DNA of 50,556 nt from an uncultured Prevotella sp. (GCA_944319795.1 CALUFA010000017.1:1-50556); one strand, 5' to 3'. Counted from the first letter of the stretch, positions 27,491-36,529 are shown. Notes: a model not told the origin generated them from the sequence alone. Numbers and translations: made by a program.

Positions 27491-28246
27491 ATGAAAATAG
27501 CAATCATAGGTTACGGCAAGATGGGCAAGATGATCGAACAGATAGCCATAAGCCGTGGCCACGACATCGTTAGCATTATCGACACCGACAACCAACAAGA
27601 CTTCGACTCGGAGGCGTTCGCCTCGGCCGACGTGGCAATAGAGTTCACCAACCCCACGGCCGCCTACGGCAACTACCTAAAGGCTTTCGCCAAGGGCGTA
27701 AAAGTGGTTTCAGGCTCTACGGGCTGGATGAAAGACCACGGCGACGACGTGCGCCGCATGTGCCAAGACGAGGGCAAGACGCTCTTCTGGGCGTCCAACT
27801 TCAGCGTGGGCGTGGCCATATTCTCGGCCGTAAACCGCTACTTGGCCAAGATAATGGCCGGTTTCCCCCAGTATTCGGTCAGCATGGAGGAGACGCACCA
27901 CGTACACAAGCTCGACGCCCCGAGCGGAACGGCCATAACGCTGGCCGAGGAGATAATCGACAACATAGGGCGTAAGGACAAGTGGGTAAAGGGCACGCTG
28001 CTCGCCCCCGACGGCTCGCTGACCGGCACCGACCAGTGCGCCGACGACGAGATAGCCATCAACAGCATACGCCGCGGCGAAGTGCCGGGCATACACACGG
28101 TGAAATACGACTCTGAGGCCGACTGCATCACGATAACCCACGACGCCCACTCGCGCAAGGGCTTCGCCCTCGGCGCCGTGCTCGCAGCCGAATACGCCAA
28201 AAACCACAGCGGACTGCTGACCATCAGCGACATGTTCAAGTTCTGA
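27491..28246 (+). CDS. dapB: 4-hydroxy-tetrahydrodipicolinate reductase
   Basis: 251 aa, normal length. N-terminal nucleotide-binding motif IGYGKMGKMIEQIA (about 6-19), GSTGWM and WASNFSVGVAIF in the middle, and the substrate/catalytic motif EETHHVHKLDAPSGTA (about 134-149, His and Lys present). DapB reduces HTPA to tetrahydrodipicolinate in lysine and diaminopimelate (cell-wall) synthesis. It heads a plus-strand group dapB-lepB-lepB paralogue-wbqC-like; lepB starts 31 nt after its stop. Confidence 0.97.
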   Translation: MKIAIIGYGKMGKMIEQIAISRGHDIVSIIDTDNQQDFDSEAFASADVAIEFTNPTAAYGNYLKAFAKGVKVVSGSTGWMKDHGDDVRRMCQDEGKTLFWASNFSVGVAIFSAVNRYLAKIMAGFPQYSVSMEETHHVHKLDAPSGTAITLAEEIIDNIGRKDKWVKGTLLAPDGSLTGTDQCADDEIAINSIRRGEVPGIHTVKYDSEADCITITHDAHSRKGFALGAVLAAEYAKNHSGLLTISDMFKF

Positions 28247-28277
28247 CCGGCGCACGCCCGGCTTTCGTTAAGATGAT

Positions 28278-29714
28278 ATGGAAAACAAGGAAAGACAACA
28301 ACTAAACATGAAGAAACAGTGGACGAAGTTCGCCGTCGTGACGGCCCTTTACCTCGCCTTCCTGCTTTGGGTGAAAAGCTGGTGGGGGCTCGTCGTCGTC
28401 CCGTTCATCTTCGACGTCTACATAACCAAGAAGATACGGTGGCAATGGTGGAAGAACTCAGAGCCGCCAGTGCGCTTCGTCATGTCGTGGGTCGACGCCA
28501 TAGTGTTCGCCCTTGTGGCCGTCTACTTCATCAACCTGTTCTTCTTCCAGAACTACGTAATACCCTCGTCGTCGCTCGAGAAGTCGCTCCTTACGGGCGA
28601 CTACCTCTTCGTAAGCAAGGTAAGCTACGGCCCACGCATACCCGAAACGCCGCTGACCATGCCGCTGACGCAGCACACGCTGCCCGTGTTCGGCTGCAAG
28701 TCGTACATAGAATGGCCCCAATGGGACTACCGCCGAGTTAAAGGCTTGGGCGACATCGAGGCGAACGACATCGTAGTGTTCAACTACCCGGCCGGCGACA
28801 CGCTCGTAAGCAACGAGGAATACCAAGCCGCCGACTACTACCAGATGTGCTACTCGTTCGGCAGCCAGCTGGTACAACAGCGCCCCGACTTCGCCAGCAT
28901 GACGCCGCAAGAGCAGTACGACTGGTACAACTTCGTCTACAACACCGGCCGTAACTACATACTCGACAACTCAGCCACCTACGGGCGGATAATGACAAGG
29001 CCCGTAGACAGACGCGAAAACTACGTTAAACGCTGCGTAGGACTGCCCGGACAGACACTCCAGATAAAAGACCGCATAGTGTATCTCGACGGCAAACCCA
29101 ACAAGGAACCCGACAATGTGCAGTACACCTACCACGTAAAGCTACTCCAGCCCATACCCGACGACATGATGAAAGAGCTCGGCATAAGCATGGAAGACCT
29201 TACAAGCCTCAACCAAAACGGATACATGCCGCTAACAAAACGCGCCGTGGCGGAGCTCAGCGCGCGGCGCGACATAGTAGAGGACATCACCCTCAACACC
29301 GACACCATTACCGGAGACATCTATCCCCTGAACGCCAACACGGGCTGGACGCGCGACAACTACGGCCCCGTATGGATTCCCAAGAAGGGCGAAACCGTCA
29401 GGCTCGACATGCACAACATAGCCGTCTACGAGCGCCCAATACGCGTCTACGAGGAAAACGACCTGCAAGTCCGCGGCGGCAAGATATACATCAACGGCAA
29501 GCAGACCGACCGGTACACGTTCAAGATGGACTATTACTGGATGATGGGCGACAACCGCCACAACTCGGCCGACAGCCGTTACTGGGGCTTCGTGCCCGAA
29601 GACCACATCGTAGGCAAGCCCATCTTCATCTGGTGGAGCAGCGACCCCGACCGCCACGGATTCTCGGGCATACGCTGGAACAGGCTGTTCAAGATGGTGG
29701 ACAACATAAAATGA
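28278..29714 (+). CDS. lepB: Signal peptidase I
   Basis: 478 aa, long for the family because of an extended periplasmic insert (about 170-245 and 280-385). Two N-terminal hydrophobic segments (about 17-47) and a third (about 72-93) precede the catalytic domain. Catalytic Ser99 is in IPSSSLEKSLLTGDYLFVSK, the general-base Lys251 in NYVKRCVGLPGQ, and box E is GDNRHNSADSRYWG (424-437). It cleaves signal peptides of exported proteins at the outer face of the inner membrane, and all catalytic residues are intact. It lies 31 nt after dapB; an internal ATG at 28308 is an alternative start. Confidence 0.95.
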   Translation: MENKERQQLNMKKQWTKFAVVTALYLAFLLWVKSWWGLVVVPFIFDVYITKKIRWQWWKNSEPPVRFVMSWVDAIVFALVAVYFINLFFFQNYVIPSSSLEKSLLTGDYLFVSKVSYGPRIPETPLTMPLTQHTLPVFGCKSYIEWPQWDYRRVKGLGDIEANDIVVFNYPAGDTLVSNEEYQAADYYQMCYSFGSQLVQQRPDFASMTPQEQYDWYNFVYNTGRNYILDNSATYGRIMTRPVDRRENYVKRCVGLPGQTLQIKDRIVYLDGKPNKEPDNVQYTYHVKLLQPIPDDMMKELGISMEDLTSLNQNGYMPLTKRAVAELSARRDIVEDITLNTDTITGDIYPLNANTGWTRDNYGPVWIPKKGETVRLDMHNIAVYERPIRVYEENDLQVRGGKIYINGKQTDRYTFKMDYYWMMGDNRHNSADSRYWGFVPEDHIVGKPIFIWWSSDPDRHGFSGIRWNRLFKMVDNIK

Positions 29715-29716
29715 CG

Positions 29717-29879
29717 AGTTAAGAGAGTTTAAAGTTAAAAGTTAAGAATTAAGAGTTAAGAGTTAAGAAAAATCGCACTGAAGGCGGCGCAAGGCCATAA
29801 GGACGGGCGACAGTCTTCCATTTGGACGGAAAAACAAGGTTTTCTTAATTCTTAACTCTTAATTCTTAATTGGAAAAAA
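29717..29879. repeat. Inverted pair of ATTAAGA heptamer arrays between the signal peptidase genes
   Basis: Left array GTTAAGA/ATTAAGA units at about 29730-29770 and right reverse-complement array at about 29842-29873. They could pair over about 30 bp around a 75-nt loop. No gene in this gap. Confidence 0.75.
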
Positions 29880-29880
29880 C

Positions 29881-30588
29881 ATGAACAATGCGCTCAAGTT
29901 TGTGATGGCGTTGGTAGTCACAATCTTGCTGATGTTGACTTTCCGTGCGCTGGTGTTCACCGTATATACCGTCCGCGGCTCAGCCCTGGAACCGTGCTTC
30001 GTCGACGGCGACCGTGTATTGGTGAACAGGTGGAGCTATGGCCTGCGCACAGGAGGAGGCGGACTGTTCAAGTACGCGCGGTGGTTCGGCTCGCAGATAA
30101 CACACGGCGACCTCGCCGTATTCAACTGCCCGGTCGGCAGGCAGCACTCGGTATCAGCCAAGGAGGCACTCGCCTACTACTGCACCGGCGTGCCCGGCGA
30201 CACCGTAAGGATAGGCGGAGCGGAGCTGACAGTGCCCGGCAAGGGCGCGCCTTGCCGCGTAACGGCCGCCAACGCGCCTCTGTTCAGCTATCTTTACAAC
30301 ATGTTCGAGGGGCGCAAGGCCGTCGTCAGCGACGGCAAACTGTACGTTGACGGCAGGCTGACACGGTGCGCCGTGCTCGCCAACGACTACTACTGGTTCA
30401 GCTCGGGGCGGCCTGACGACGGCAGCGACTCAAGGTATTTCGGGCTCGTTCCCGAGACTTACATCATCGGAAAGGTGGTGATGCTGCTGTATTCGGTCGA
30501 CGGCGACAGGCCGGCATTCCGCCGACTGCGCCCCGACAGGCGGCTGCTCATAATAAGGAACGGCAACGACGGCGGCGCAAGACGTTGA
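29881..30588 (+). CDS. Signal peptidase I-like paralogue lacking the canonical catalytic lysine
   Basis: 235 aa S26-family protein: N-terminal transmembrane helix (about 8-28), Ser34 in YTVRGSALEPCF aligning with the catalytic serine, and the box-D region AYYCTGVPGDTVRI (98-111). In the intact neighbour this region reads VKRCVGLPGQTLQI, so the general-base Lys aligns with Tyr99 here; the nearest Lys (94) is five residues earlier. Box E is also altered (SSGRPDDGSDSRYFG instead of GDNRHNSADSRYWG). It may be a non-canonical, regulatory or inactive peptidase. It directly follows lepB and precedes the wbqC-like gene. Confidence 0.88.
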   Translation: MNNALKFVMALVVTILLMLTFRALVFTVYTVRGSALEPCFVDGDRVLVNRWSYGLRTGGGGLFKYARWFGSQITHGDLAVFNCPVGRQHSVSAKEALAYYCTGVPGDTVRIGGAELTVPGKGAPCRVTAANAPLFSYLYNMFEGRKAVVSDGKLYVDGRLTRCAVLANDYYWFSSGRPDDGSDSRYFGLVPETYIIGKVVMLLYSVDGDRPAFRRLRPDRRLLIIRNGNDGGARR

Positions 30589-30638
30589 CGACGACGGCGC
30601 CGAATAATCTCAAACACAATAAAAACAAACATCAGGAA

Positions 30639-31292
30639 ATGTCACAAGCCCTGCTTTCAACCGCTTATTTCGGCCCGATACAATGGTATCAGAAGCTCTT
30701 CAGGTATGACAAGGTGCAAGTGGAGGCTTGCGAAAACTTCATAAAACAGACTTACAGGAACCGCTGCGTGATAGCCACGACGAACGGACTCCAAGCGCTG
30801 ACGGTGCCCGTTGAGCGCGCCGATGCGGCCATGCCAGGCGCCGACGGAACGGCAACGGCGAAGTGCCTGATAAAAGACGTGAGGATAAGCGACCACGGCA
30901 ACTGGCGCCACCTGCACTGGAACGCCCTTGCGAGCGCCTACGGCGAGTCGCCGTTTTTCGAGTTCTACGCCGACGACATACGCCTTTTTTTCGAGCGTAA
31001 GTGGACTTTCCTTTACGACTTCAACGCCGAGATATGCGCCAAGATGTGCGAACTTATCGGCCTTGAGCCGAACGTCGGGACTACGACCGGTTACATTACG
31101 GCCGACGAGGCGGCGCAAAACGGCATCGACGACTACCGCGAAGCCATACGCCCGAAGCACCCACGGGAAGACGCATCGTTCGCCCCGAGGCGCTATTACC
31201 AGGTATACGAGCGCAAGCACGGTTTCCAACCGAACCTCAGCATACTCGACTTGCTCTTCAACATGGGCAACGAGAGCCTGCTGTTCTTATAA
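30639..31292 (+). CDS. WbqC-like family protein
   Basis: 217 aa from the ATG at 30639, chosen because an AGGAA stretch precedes it and the family's N-terminal motif (LLSTAYFGPIQWYQKLF) begins there; an ATG at 30585 would only add a polar tail. Conserved family features include ENFIKQTYRNRCVIATTNGLQALTVPVE and NWRHLHWNALASAYGESPFFEFY. WbqC-like proteins occur in O-antigen/polysaccharide clusters and elsewhere; the biochemical role is poorly defined. It lies 50 nt after the signal peptidase paralogue. Confidence 0.85.
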   Translation: MSQALLSTAYFGPIQWYQKLFRYDKVQVEACENFIKQTYRNRCVIATTNGLQALTVPVERADAAMPGADGTATAKCLIKDVRISDHGNWRHLHWNALASAYGESPFFEFYADDIRLFFERKWTFLYDFNAEICAKMCELIGLEPNVGTTTGYITADEAAQNGIDDYREAIRPKHPREDASFAPRRYYQVYERKHGFQPNLSILDLLFNMGNESLLFL

Positions 31293-31306
31293 AATACGGA
31301 CAACCG

Positions 31307-31750
31307 TCAGCCCCTGCGCCGGGCGTCTTCCTTAGCCGCGCACTCGGGGCAAAGCCCTTTCACGACGTAGTTTATGCTGCTAAGGCGGAAGCCGTCGGGC
31401 AGCTCTACCACTGGCACATGTATGCGCTTGAGGCAGAATGTGCGGTGGCAGCGCTCGCAATAGAAGTGCGTATGCTCGTCGTCTACGCCGCAGTCGCAGT
31501 CGTCCGAGCAGACGTTGTACTTCAATGAGCCGCTCCCGTCGTCGACGGCATGTATCAGCTTGTTCATCAGGAACACTGAAAGCGTGCGCGAAATAGTGCT
31601 CTTGTCGACCGTGGGAAGCAGCCTTTCGAGCTGCGGAAGCGACACCGTCTCGTCGCCCCTGAACATCTCGCGCAGGATGAGCAGCCGCGTGGCGGTAGGC
31701 TTTATACCGCGGTGCACCAGCTTGTCAACGTAAAACTTATCATCGGCCAT
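31307..31750 (-). CDS. Fur-family metalloregulator
   Basis: 147 aa. N-terminal winged helix (about 10-75, with GIKPTATRLLILREMF and LPTVDKSTISRTLSVF), then a dimer/metal domain with HTHFYCERCHRTFCL (about 93-107) and a second Cys pair CPEC near the C-terminus, which would hold structural Zn. Fur-family repressors bind DNA when loaded with their metal. The divergently unrelated but adjacent P1B-type ATPase (same strand, upstream) with Zn/Cd features suggests Zur-like function; that is inference. A -7 box TATTTTTG lies at 31758-31765. Confidence 0.9.
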   Translation of the reverse strand: MADDKFYVDKLVHRGIKPTATRLLILREMFRGDETVSLPQLERLLPTVDKSTISRTLSVFLMNKLIHAVDDGSGSLKYNVCSDDCDCGVDDEHTHFYCERCHRTFCLKRIHVPVVELPDGFRLSSINYVVKGLCPECAAKEDARRRG

Positions 31751-31809
31751 ACGCTTGCAAAAATAAGGATAATCGGCCTAAGAGCCAAGAAAAGAGGCCG
31801 TTATTTGTA

Positions 31810-32065
31810 GTAAAGGAGTGTTCTTTGAAGGAGTAAAGGAGTAAGGAGTAGAGGAGTAAGTAGATATGCCATGCCTGATTCACGGCAGTCTCGTCGGGCT
31901 TTATCAGACAAATCAGGCCAATGGGCCAAATACGGGCCAATCACCGCAAAGCATACCTACTTACTCCTCTACTCCTTACTCCTTCTACTACTTTGGATAT
32001 CTACTTACTCCTCTACTCCCTTACTCCTTTACTCCTTCAAAAATTCTCCTTACTCCTTCAAAAAT
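31810..32065. repeat. Inverted pair of GGAGTAA arrays, with GGCCAAT-type repeats between them
   Basis: GGAGTAA-type units (31808-31860) and reverse-complement TTACTCC units (31965-32062) flank a stretch with repeated GGGCCAAT (31915-31945). The arms could form a stem of about 40 bp. It separates the Fur-family gene from the ATPase gene. Confidence 0.7.
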
Positions 32066-33928
32066 TTACTTGTTATCGAAGAACACCCTCGTGGCGTTCA
32101 TCACCGCGAGAAGGGCCACGCCCACGTCGGCGAACACGGCGGCCCAAAGGTTTGCCATGCCGGCAAGGCCGAGAAGCATGACGAGCACCTTAACGCCTAT
32201 GGCGAAAACTATGTTCTGGCTGACTATGCGGCGCGTGCGCCGGCCTATGCGTATGGCGTCAGCCACCTTAGAGGGCTGGTCGGTCTGTATCACTACGTCG
32301 GCAGTCTCTACGGCCATGTCGGAGCCGAGCGCGCCCATAGCTATGCCCACGTCGCTGAGGGCGAGCACCGGGGCGTCGTTGATTCCGTCGCCTACGAAGG
32401 CCACGTTGCGCCCCGAGCGCCTTATTTCCTCTATCCGCCCTACCTTGCCTTCGGGCAGAAGGTCGCCGCAGCCCCTGTCTACTTTCAGCCCGGCGGCCAC
32501 CTTGTCTACCAACGCCTGCTTGTCGCCAGAGAGTATCTCTACGCTGCTTACGCCCACGGCATGCAACTTTTCGACGGCCCGGGCGGCGTCGTCCTTAAGC
32601 GTGTCGGCAAGGAAGAGGCAGCCCTCATAGCGCCCGTCGCAGGCGCAGGCCACGATAGTCTCGGCCGCCGAGGCTATTTCTTTCGGGTAACCAACGCCCT
32701 CGCGCTCCATCAGCTTCAGCGTGCCCACGGCCCAGCGGCGGCCCCCTACGGTGGCCGTAAGGCCGTAGCCGGGCACGTCTTTAACGTCGTCGGCAACGAT
32801 AGTCTTGTCCTTAGCCGCGGCTGCTACGGCCCGGGCTATGGGGTGGTTGCTGCCTCGCTCTATGGCGGCCACGGTGTCGACGAGCGCGCCGGGATTGCTT
32901 CCGTCTACGCGCACCACGGCGAACTCGCCCCGGGTGAGCGTTCCCGTCTTGTCAAACACTACGGTGTCGACCTTCGTTACGGCGTCAAGATAGTTGCCGC
33001 CCTTGAAGAGTATGCCACGTTTCGACGCCGCGCCGATGCCTCCGAAATAGCTCAGCGGAATGCTGATGACGAGGGCGCAGGGGCACGATATTACGAGGAA
33101 GATGAGCGCACGGTAGAACCATGTGCCGAAATCGTAGGCGAACCCCGTGCCGGCTATCGACCACAGCCAGGGCACCACCACCGTAAGCGCGGCAAGGGCG
33201 ATGACCACGGGCGTGTAGACACGGGCGAACTTGCGGATGAACAGCTCGGCCGGGGCCTTGCGCTCAGAGGCGTCCTCAACCATCTGCAGTATGCGCGCAA
33301 CGGCGCTCTGGTCGGCCGGGCGCACGACGCGCAGGCGCACAACGCTGTCGGCGGCAATCATTCCGGCCAACACCTCACTGCCCCTCTCTATCGTGCGTGG
33401 CACGCTCTCGCCCGTCAGGGCGGCCGTGTTGAAGGCCGCGTCGCCGCTTATCAGCTCGCCGTCGAGCGGCACGCGCTCGCCCGGCTTCACCTCGACGACG
33501 TCGCCAGGGCGCACGTCGGCAGGGTCTTTAACCACCACGGTACCGCCTACCACCACCGAAGCGTGGTCGGGGCGGAACTCCATGAGGCTCCTTATGTTGT
33601 CGCGCGCGCGGTCTACGGCCATGTCCTGCAACGTCTCGCCGATGCAGTAAAACAGCATTACGGCCACGGCCTCGGGATATTCGCCTATTACGAACGCGCC
33701 TATCGAGGCCACGCTCATAAGCATGAACTCGCTGAACACGTCGCCCTTCGAGGCGCACTCCCACGCCTCTTTCATCACGCCGAGCCCTACGGGCAGGTAG
33801 GCTGCGACGTACCACGCAAGTCTTACGGTGTCGGAGGAAAACCATTCGGCATCGACGGCGGCCATGACGATGCCCGCAACAAGCATGGCGAGCGACACGG
33901 CCGGCTTAAGAAAACTCCTTTCTTCCAT
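32066..33928 (-). CDS. P1B-type heavy-metal ATPase (Zn/Cd/Pb export type)
   Basis: 620 aa, no N-terminal heavy-metal-binding domain. Metal site CPC in VISCPCALVISIPLSYFGG, phosphorylation site DKTGTLTRGEF, nucleotide-binding HP in GSNHPIARA, hinge GDGINDAPVLALSDVGIAMG. The last membrane helix pair (KVLVMLLGLAGMANLWAAVFADVG) contains the Lys and Asp typical of the P1B-2 (Zn/Cd/Pb) subgroup. It should pump divalent metal out of the cytoplasm. The promoter region carries a perfect 15-bp palindrome that could be an operator for the neighbouring Fur-family protein. Confidence 0.94.
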   Translation of the reverse strand: MEERSFLKPAVSLAMLVAGIVMAAVDAEWFSSDTVRLAWYVAAYLPVGLGVMKEAWECASKGDVFSEFMLMSVASIGAFVIGEYPEAVAVMLFYCIGETLQDMAVDRARDNIRSLMEFRPDHASVVVGGTVVVKDPADVRPGDVVEVKPGERVPLDGELISGDAAFNTAALTGESVPRTIERGSEVLAGMIAADSVVRLRVVRPADQSAVARILQMVEDASERKAPAELFIRKFARVYTPVVIALAALTVVVPWLWSIAGTGFAYDFGTWFYRALIFLVISCPCALVISIPLSYFGGIGAASKRGILFKGGNYLDAVTKVDTVVFDKTGTLTRGEFAVVRVDGSNPGALVDTVAAIERGSNHPIARAVAAAAKDKTIVADDVKDVPGYGLTATVGGRRWAVGTLKLMEREGVGYPKEIASAAETIVACACDGRYEGCLFLADTLKDDAARAVEKLHAVGVSSVEILSGDKQALVDKVAAGLKVDRGCGDLLPEGKVGRIEEIRRSGRNVAFVGDGINDAPVLALSDVGIAMGALGSDMAVETADVVIQTDQPSKVADAIRIGRRTRRIVSQNIVFAIGVKVLVMLLGLAGMANLWAAVFADVGVALLAVMNATRVFFDNK

Positions 33929-33961
33929 TTGCTTTTCCGTTTAAAGTTCCATTTTACAAGC

Positions 33962-33999
33962 GCAAAGTTACGGCAAAACGGATGCAACCAGGTTGCAAA
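33962..33999 (-). promoter_or_regulatory. Promoter and candidate operator of the P1B ATPase gene
   Basis: On the minus strand -7 box TAACTTTG (33962-33969) without a -33 at the usual spacing, plus the perfect palindrome TGCAACCAGGTTGCA (33983-33997), placed where a regulator would cover or replace the -33 element. It also resembles the CTGGCAACCAG head of the 22-bp repeat clusters, so it might be a solitary head instead. Confidence 0.5.
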
Positions 34000-34080
34000 G
34001 TGGAGCCGGGGGCGTAAAGAAACACATCTGTTCGACGTAAAAACTGTCACACAAAGCGTAAACCCTCATAACAAATCTTC

Positions 34081-34210
34081 ACACAGTCGGCAGCATACCG
34101 TCATTCCGGGCAGAGACCCGGAATCCAGTAAACACACTTTCGTCAACAACTTGGTTGCATACACTGGATTCCGGGTCCAGCCCGGAATGACGGTATGCTG
34201 CCGACCTCTT
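34081..34210. repeat. REP element G (core only)
   Basis: Core arms at 34081-34127 and 34163-34210, of the GTCGGCAGCAT subtype shared with element F. No outer terminal repeats. The loop (CACTTTCGTCAACAAC) closely matches that of element E although the arms are of the other subtype. Confidence 0.8.
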
Positions 34211-34237
34211 ATGCCTTTTATAACCCTTTTTGCCATG

Positions 34238-34377
34238 CCATTACGCCAACCGGCATAAACGCCTGAGAGGCAGCAAGTTGCAAGGAGCGTTCCGAAAGGC
34301 TGCCTTTTGCGCTGCAAAAGGCAGCCTTTTACACGGTGAAAGACGGCCTTTTACAACGCAAAAAGCCGTCTTTCGGA
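34238..34377. repeat. 22-bp tandem palindromic repeat cluster 6
   Basis: Head region on the left (34238-34289), then four 22-bp units at 34290, 34312, 34334 and 34356. Units 3 and 4 pair over 13 of 14 positions. It directly follows element G. Confidence 0.85.
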
Positions 34378-34391
34378 AAACCGCCGGCCTA

Positions 34392-34433
34392 CGGGCACGA
34401 AAAAACGGGCGGCCCCGAAGGAATCCGCCCGCT
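34392..34433 (-). terminator. Intrinsic terminator of the Omp28-like protein gene
   Basis: On the minus strand GCGGGCGG ... CCGCCCGT stem followed by TTTTTT, about 25 nt after the stop at 34455. Confidence 0.8.
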
Positions 34434-34454
34434 CACACACACAATACACTATAA

Positions 34455-36329
34455 TTATTTCAGCACAACCTTAGAAGTACGCACACTGCCGTCGGAATAC
34501 TTAACCGACTTGATGTACAAGCCGTTGGAGGGTGAAGAAACCCTGCGGCCCGAAGCGTCGAAGTATTCAACCGACTCTATCTCGCCCTTCTGGCTGAGGG
34601 TGGCCGCGATGCCCGTGCCGCCCTGGCCGCCTACGTTGCACTTGTTAGAGTTGAGCACCTCGCCCGTAGCGGCGTCGACGAGCACGGCCACGACGCGCAG
34701 CTTAGACTTGTCTTGGATGATGTTCTCGCCCGAGGTATTAACCGCGTCGGCCACGTTGAACTGGTACGTGCAAGTCTCGGGAGCGGCCGTCTTGAAGTCT
34801 GACGGCAGGCTGCCGGCTATGCCCTTGATGTCTGACGTCAGCACGGCAACGTCGTTATAATACAAGCCGTACACCGTAGAGCCGCCGTTCACGAACACGT
34901 CCATGCCCTCGCTTTCGGCATAATCGGTATTACCGCTGAAGTAGTTGGACTGTCCCCAGTCTACGCCCTCGCCGTGGAGTCCGTCGGCAACGAGGATGTA
35001 AGCCAGCCTGTAATCAACGCCCGTAACGTCCTTTATGAAAGTAACCGTACCCGTAACGTTGATTGTCTGCTGCGCATCGTCGGCCCATTCGGCCGTAACG
35101 TCTACCGAGGCGGGCGCTATCTCGGCCGAGCGCGCGAGGTAAACGTCGTCTAAGGCGAAGCCGTAGCCCGAATAATCGTCGCCGTGGTAAGCGTCGGTCT
35201 CATGCACGCGGTCGAGCCAAGCGTCGGGGAATCCGGGCACGTCGCTCGGGAACTCAGTCGAACTCATTATCTCGAGGATGTCGCCGTTGTGGTAAGACAC
35301 GCCTACGAACAGGTCGGGATACTTCTCGTTCATAAGCTCGAGGCCGACGAATCCGCGCGGACAGTAGCCGCACCACATGCCCGTGTACTCCTCCAACAGC
35401 GGACGGTGTACCGGAACGAACGGCATAACGTTGAGCGTGGCGGTGGCCGACGCTGCGGCGTTCACGTTGTCAACGCCGTTCACCTTGGTTATGGTGTAGG
35501 TCAACGGGTATCCGCCCACCTCGGCAACGGCCGGCACGGGCAGCGTAATGTCCTGCTTCTTAGAGTACTGGGCGGGTATCGACTCGGTGAAATCGTAATG
35601 TCCCTCGCCCGTAAGTCCGGCCACCTCATACGTATAGTCGATCGAGTTTACCATTGAAGAGCCGTTCTGTACGAGCGTCAGCGTAGCCTCGCCGGCCTTT
35701 CCGGCCTCTGCGTACTGCTCGCTGAAGGCGGCTATGCCCACCGAGTTCTCGTAGAAGTCGCCGCTTATCATCACCGTCATCGCCGACACGGCTCCGAACG
35801 ACTCAGACTTCGGCTCCCAGCTCCTGTAAGTGCGCGAGGTGTGCAGGAAAAGTCCGTTAGGATTGCTCTCGGGCGACACTACGACGGGATAAGACGTCAT
35901 GTCGGTCAGCTTGTCGACCGTGAACGAGTAGCCTACGTAAAGCCCGCCCTCGGGTATCGTGTAAGGCTCGGCGAAGGTTGCGATGAGCAAGTTGCTCTCA
36001 ACCACGGCGTCGACCGACGCTATGTCGGGCGCGTTCTGCTTCACTCCGTCCACCGTCTCGAGCGTAAGCTCCTTGGAGAGCCACACCTTGAAGCCGCTAA
36101 GGTCGTCGGCCGAATCGAACGGAACGGTAACGCTCTTTATCTGTTTGCCCACGAGGTTGGCGTCGTCGATGCGTATGGCTACGTCGTAGTTCTCCTTCTT
36201 CAGCGTTCCCCACTTGGCCAATTCGCTCGAACCCGTGTTGTAACTGAACGACAGCGAGTTCTGGGCGGATACGGGGATGGCCGTCACCGCCGCCATTACG
36301 GCGGTGAACAACAGTCTTGTTATATTCAT
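34455..36329 (-). CDS. Exported Omp28-like protein with thioredoxin-type CxxC and T9SS tail
   Basis: 624 aa from the ATG at 36329, which opens a clean signal peptide (MNITRLLFTAVMAAVTAIPVSAQ); an ATG 30 nt upstream is rejected. An N-terminal beta-rich domain (about 25-200), an Ig-like segment (about 200-300), then an Omp28/thioredoxin-like domain (about 305-500) starting LLEEYTGMWCGYCPRGF with CGYC at 320-323. The tail (GEIESVEYFDASGRRV ... TSKVVLK) is T9SS-type. A redox or thiol-exchange role at the cell surface is possible but unproven. It follows the 573-aa exported protein gene on the same strand, with a structured 200-bp gap. Confidence 0.87.
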   Translation of the reverse strand: MNITRLLFTAVMAAVTAIPVSAQNSLSFSYNTGSSELAKWGTLKKENYDVAIRIDDANLVGKQIKSVTVPFDSADDLSGFKVWLSKELTLETVDGVKQNAPDIASVDAVVESNLLIATFAEPYTIPEGGLYVGYSFTVDKLTDMTSYPVVVSPESNPNGLFLHTSRTYRSWEPKSESFGAVSAMTVMISGDFYENSVGIAAFSEQYAEAGKAGEATLTLVQNGSSMVNSIDYTYEVAGLTGEGHYDFTESIPAQYSKKQDITLPVPAVAEVGGYPLTYTITKVNGVDNVNAAASATATLNVMPFVPVHRPLLEEYTGMWCGYCPRGFVGLELMNEKYPDLFVGVSYHNGDILEIMSSTEFPSDVPGFPDAWLDRVHETDAYHGDDYSGYGFALDDVYLARSAEIAPASVDVTAEWADDAQQTINVTGTVTFIKDVTGVDYRLAYILVADGLHGEGVDWGQSNYFSGNTDYAESEGMDVFVNGGSTVYGLYYNDVAVLTSDIKGIAGSLPSDFKTAAPETCTYQFNVADAVNTSGENIIQDKSKLRVVAVLVDAATGEVLNSNKCNVGGQGGTGIAATLSQKGEIESVEYFDASGRRVSSPSNGLYIKSVKYSDGSVRTSKVVLK

Positions 36330-36361
36330 GATGAAATGGTTTTTGATGTTTGAAAACACGG

Positions 36362-36433
36362 GGGCCGGGCATAAGCGCGCTCACGACTTGCGCCCTGCGG
36401 CTGCCGTTATTACCGTAGCCTTATGCCCGGCCC
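36362..36433 (-). promoter_or_regulatory. Long intergenic stem-loop between the two exported protein genes
   Basis: GGCCGGGCATAAG (36362 side) pairs with CTTATGCCCGGCC (36433 side) around a structured loop. It is just before the Omp28-like gene start, so it could be a leader structure, processing site or partial terminator. Confidence 0.55.
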
Positions 36434-36467
36434 GCGCCGGATTAAACTGTAATCCGTAGGTGTAAAG

Positions 36468-36505
36468 TAGTAAACGGAGGGCCGCTCGGGGCGTCTCCGT
36501 TTACC
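36468..36505 (-). terminator. Terminator-like hairpin after the 573-aa exported protein gene
   Basis: GTAAACGGAG pairs with CTCCGTTTAC; on the minus strand it is followed by TACTTTA, a weak U-tract. It lies 25 nt after the stop at 36530. Confidence 0.55.
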
Positions 36506-36529
36506 CGTTATGCCTGCGGCCGCGGCTGA

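Noticed and set aside
31871-34258. Long open frame (795 codons) on the plus strand opposite the P1B ATPase
   Set aside because: Antisense to a complete, recognised ATPase and running through repeat arrays; a composition shadow.
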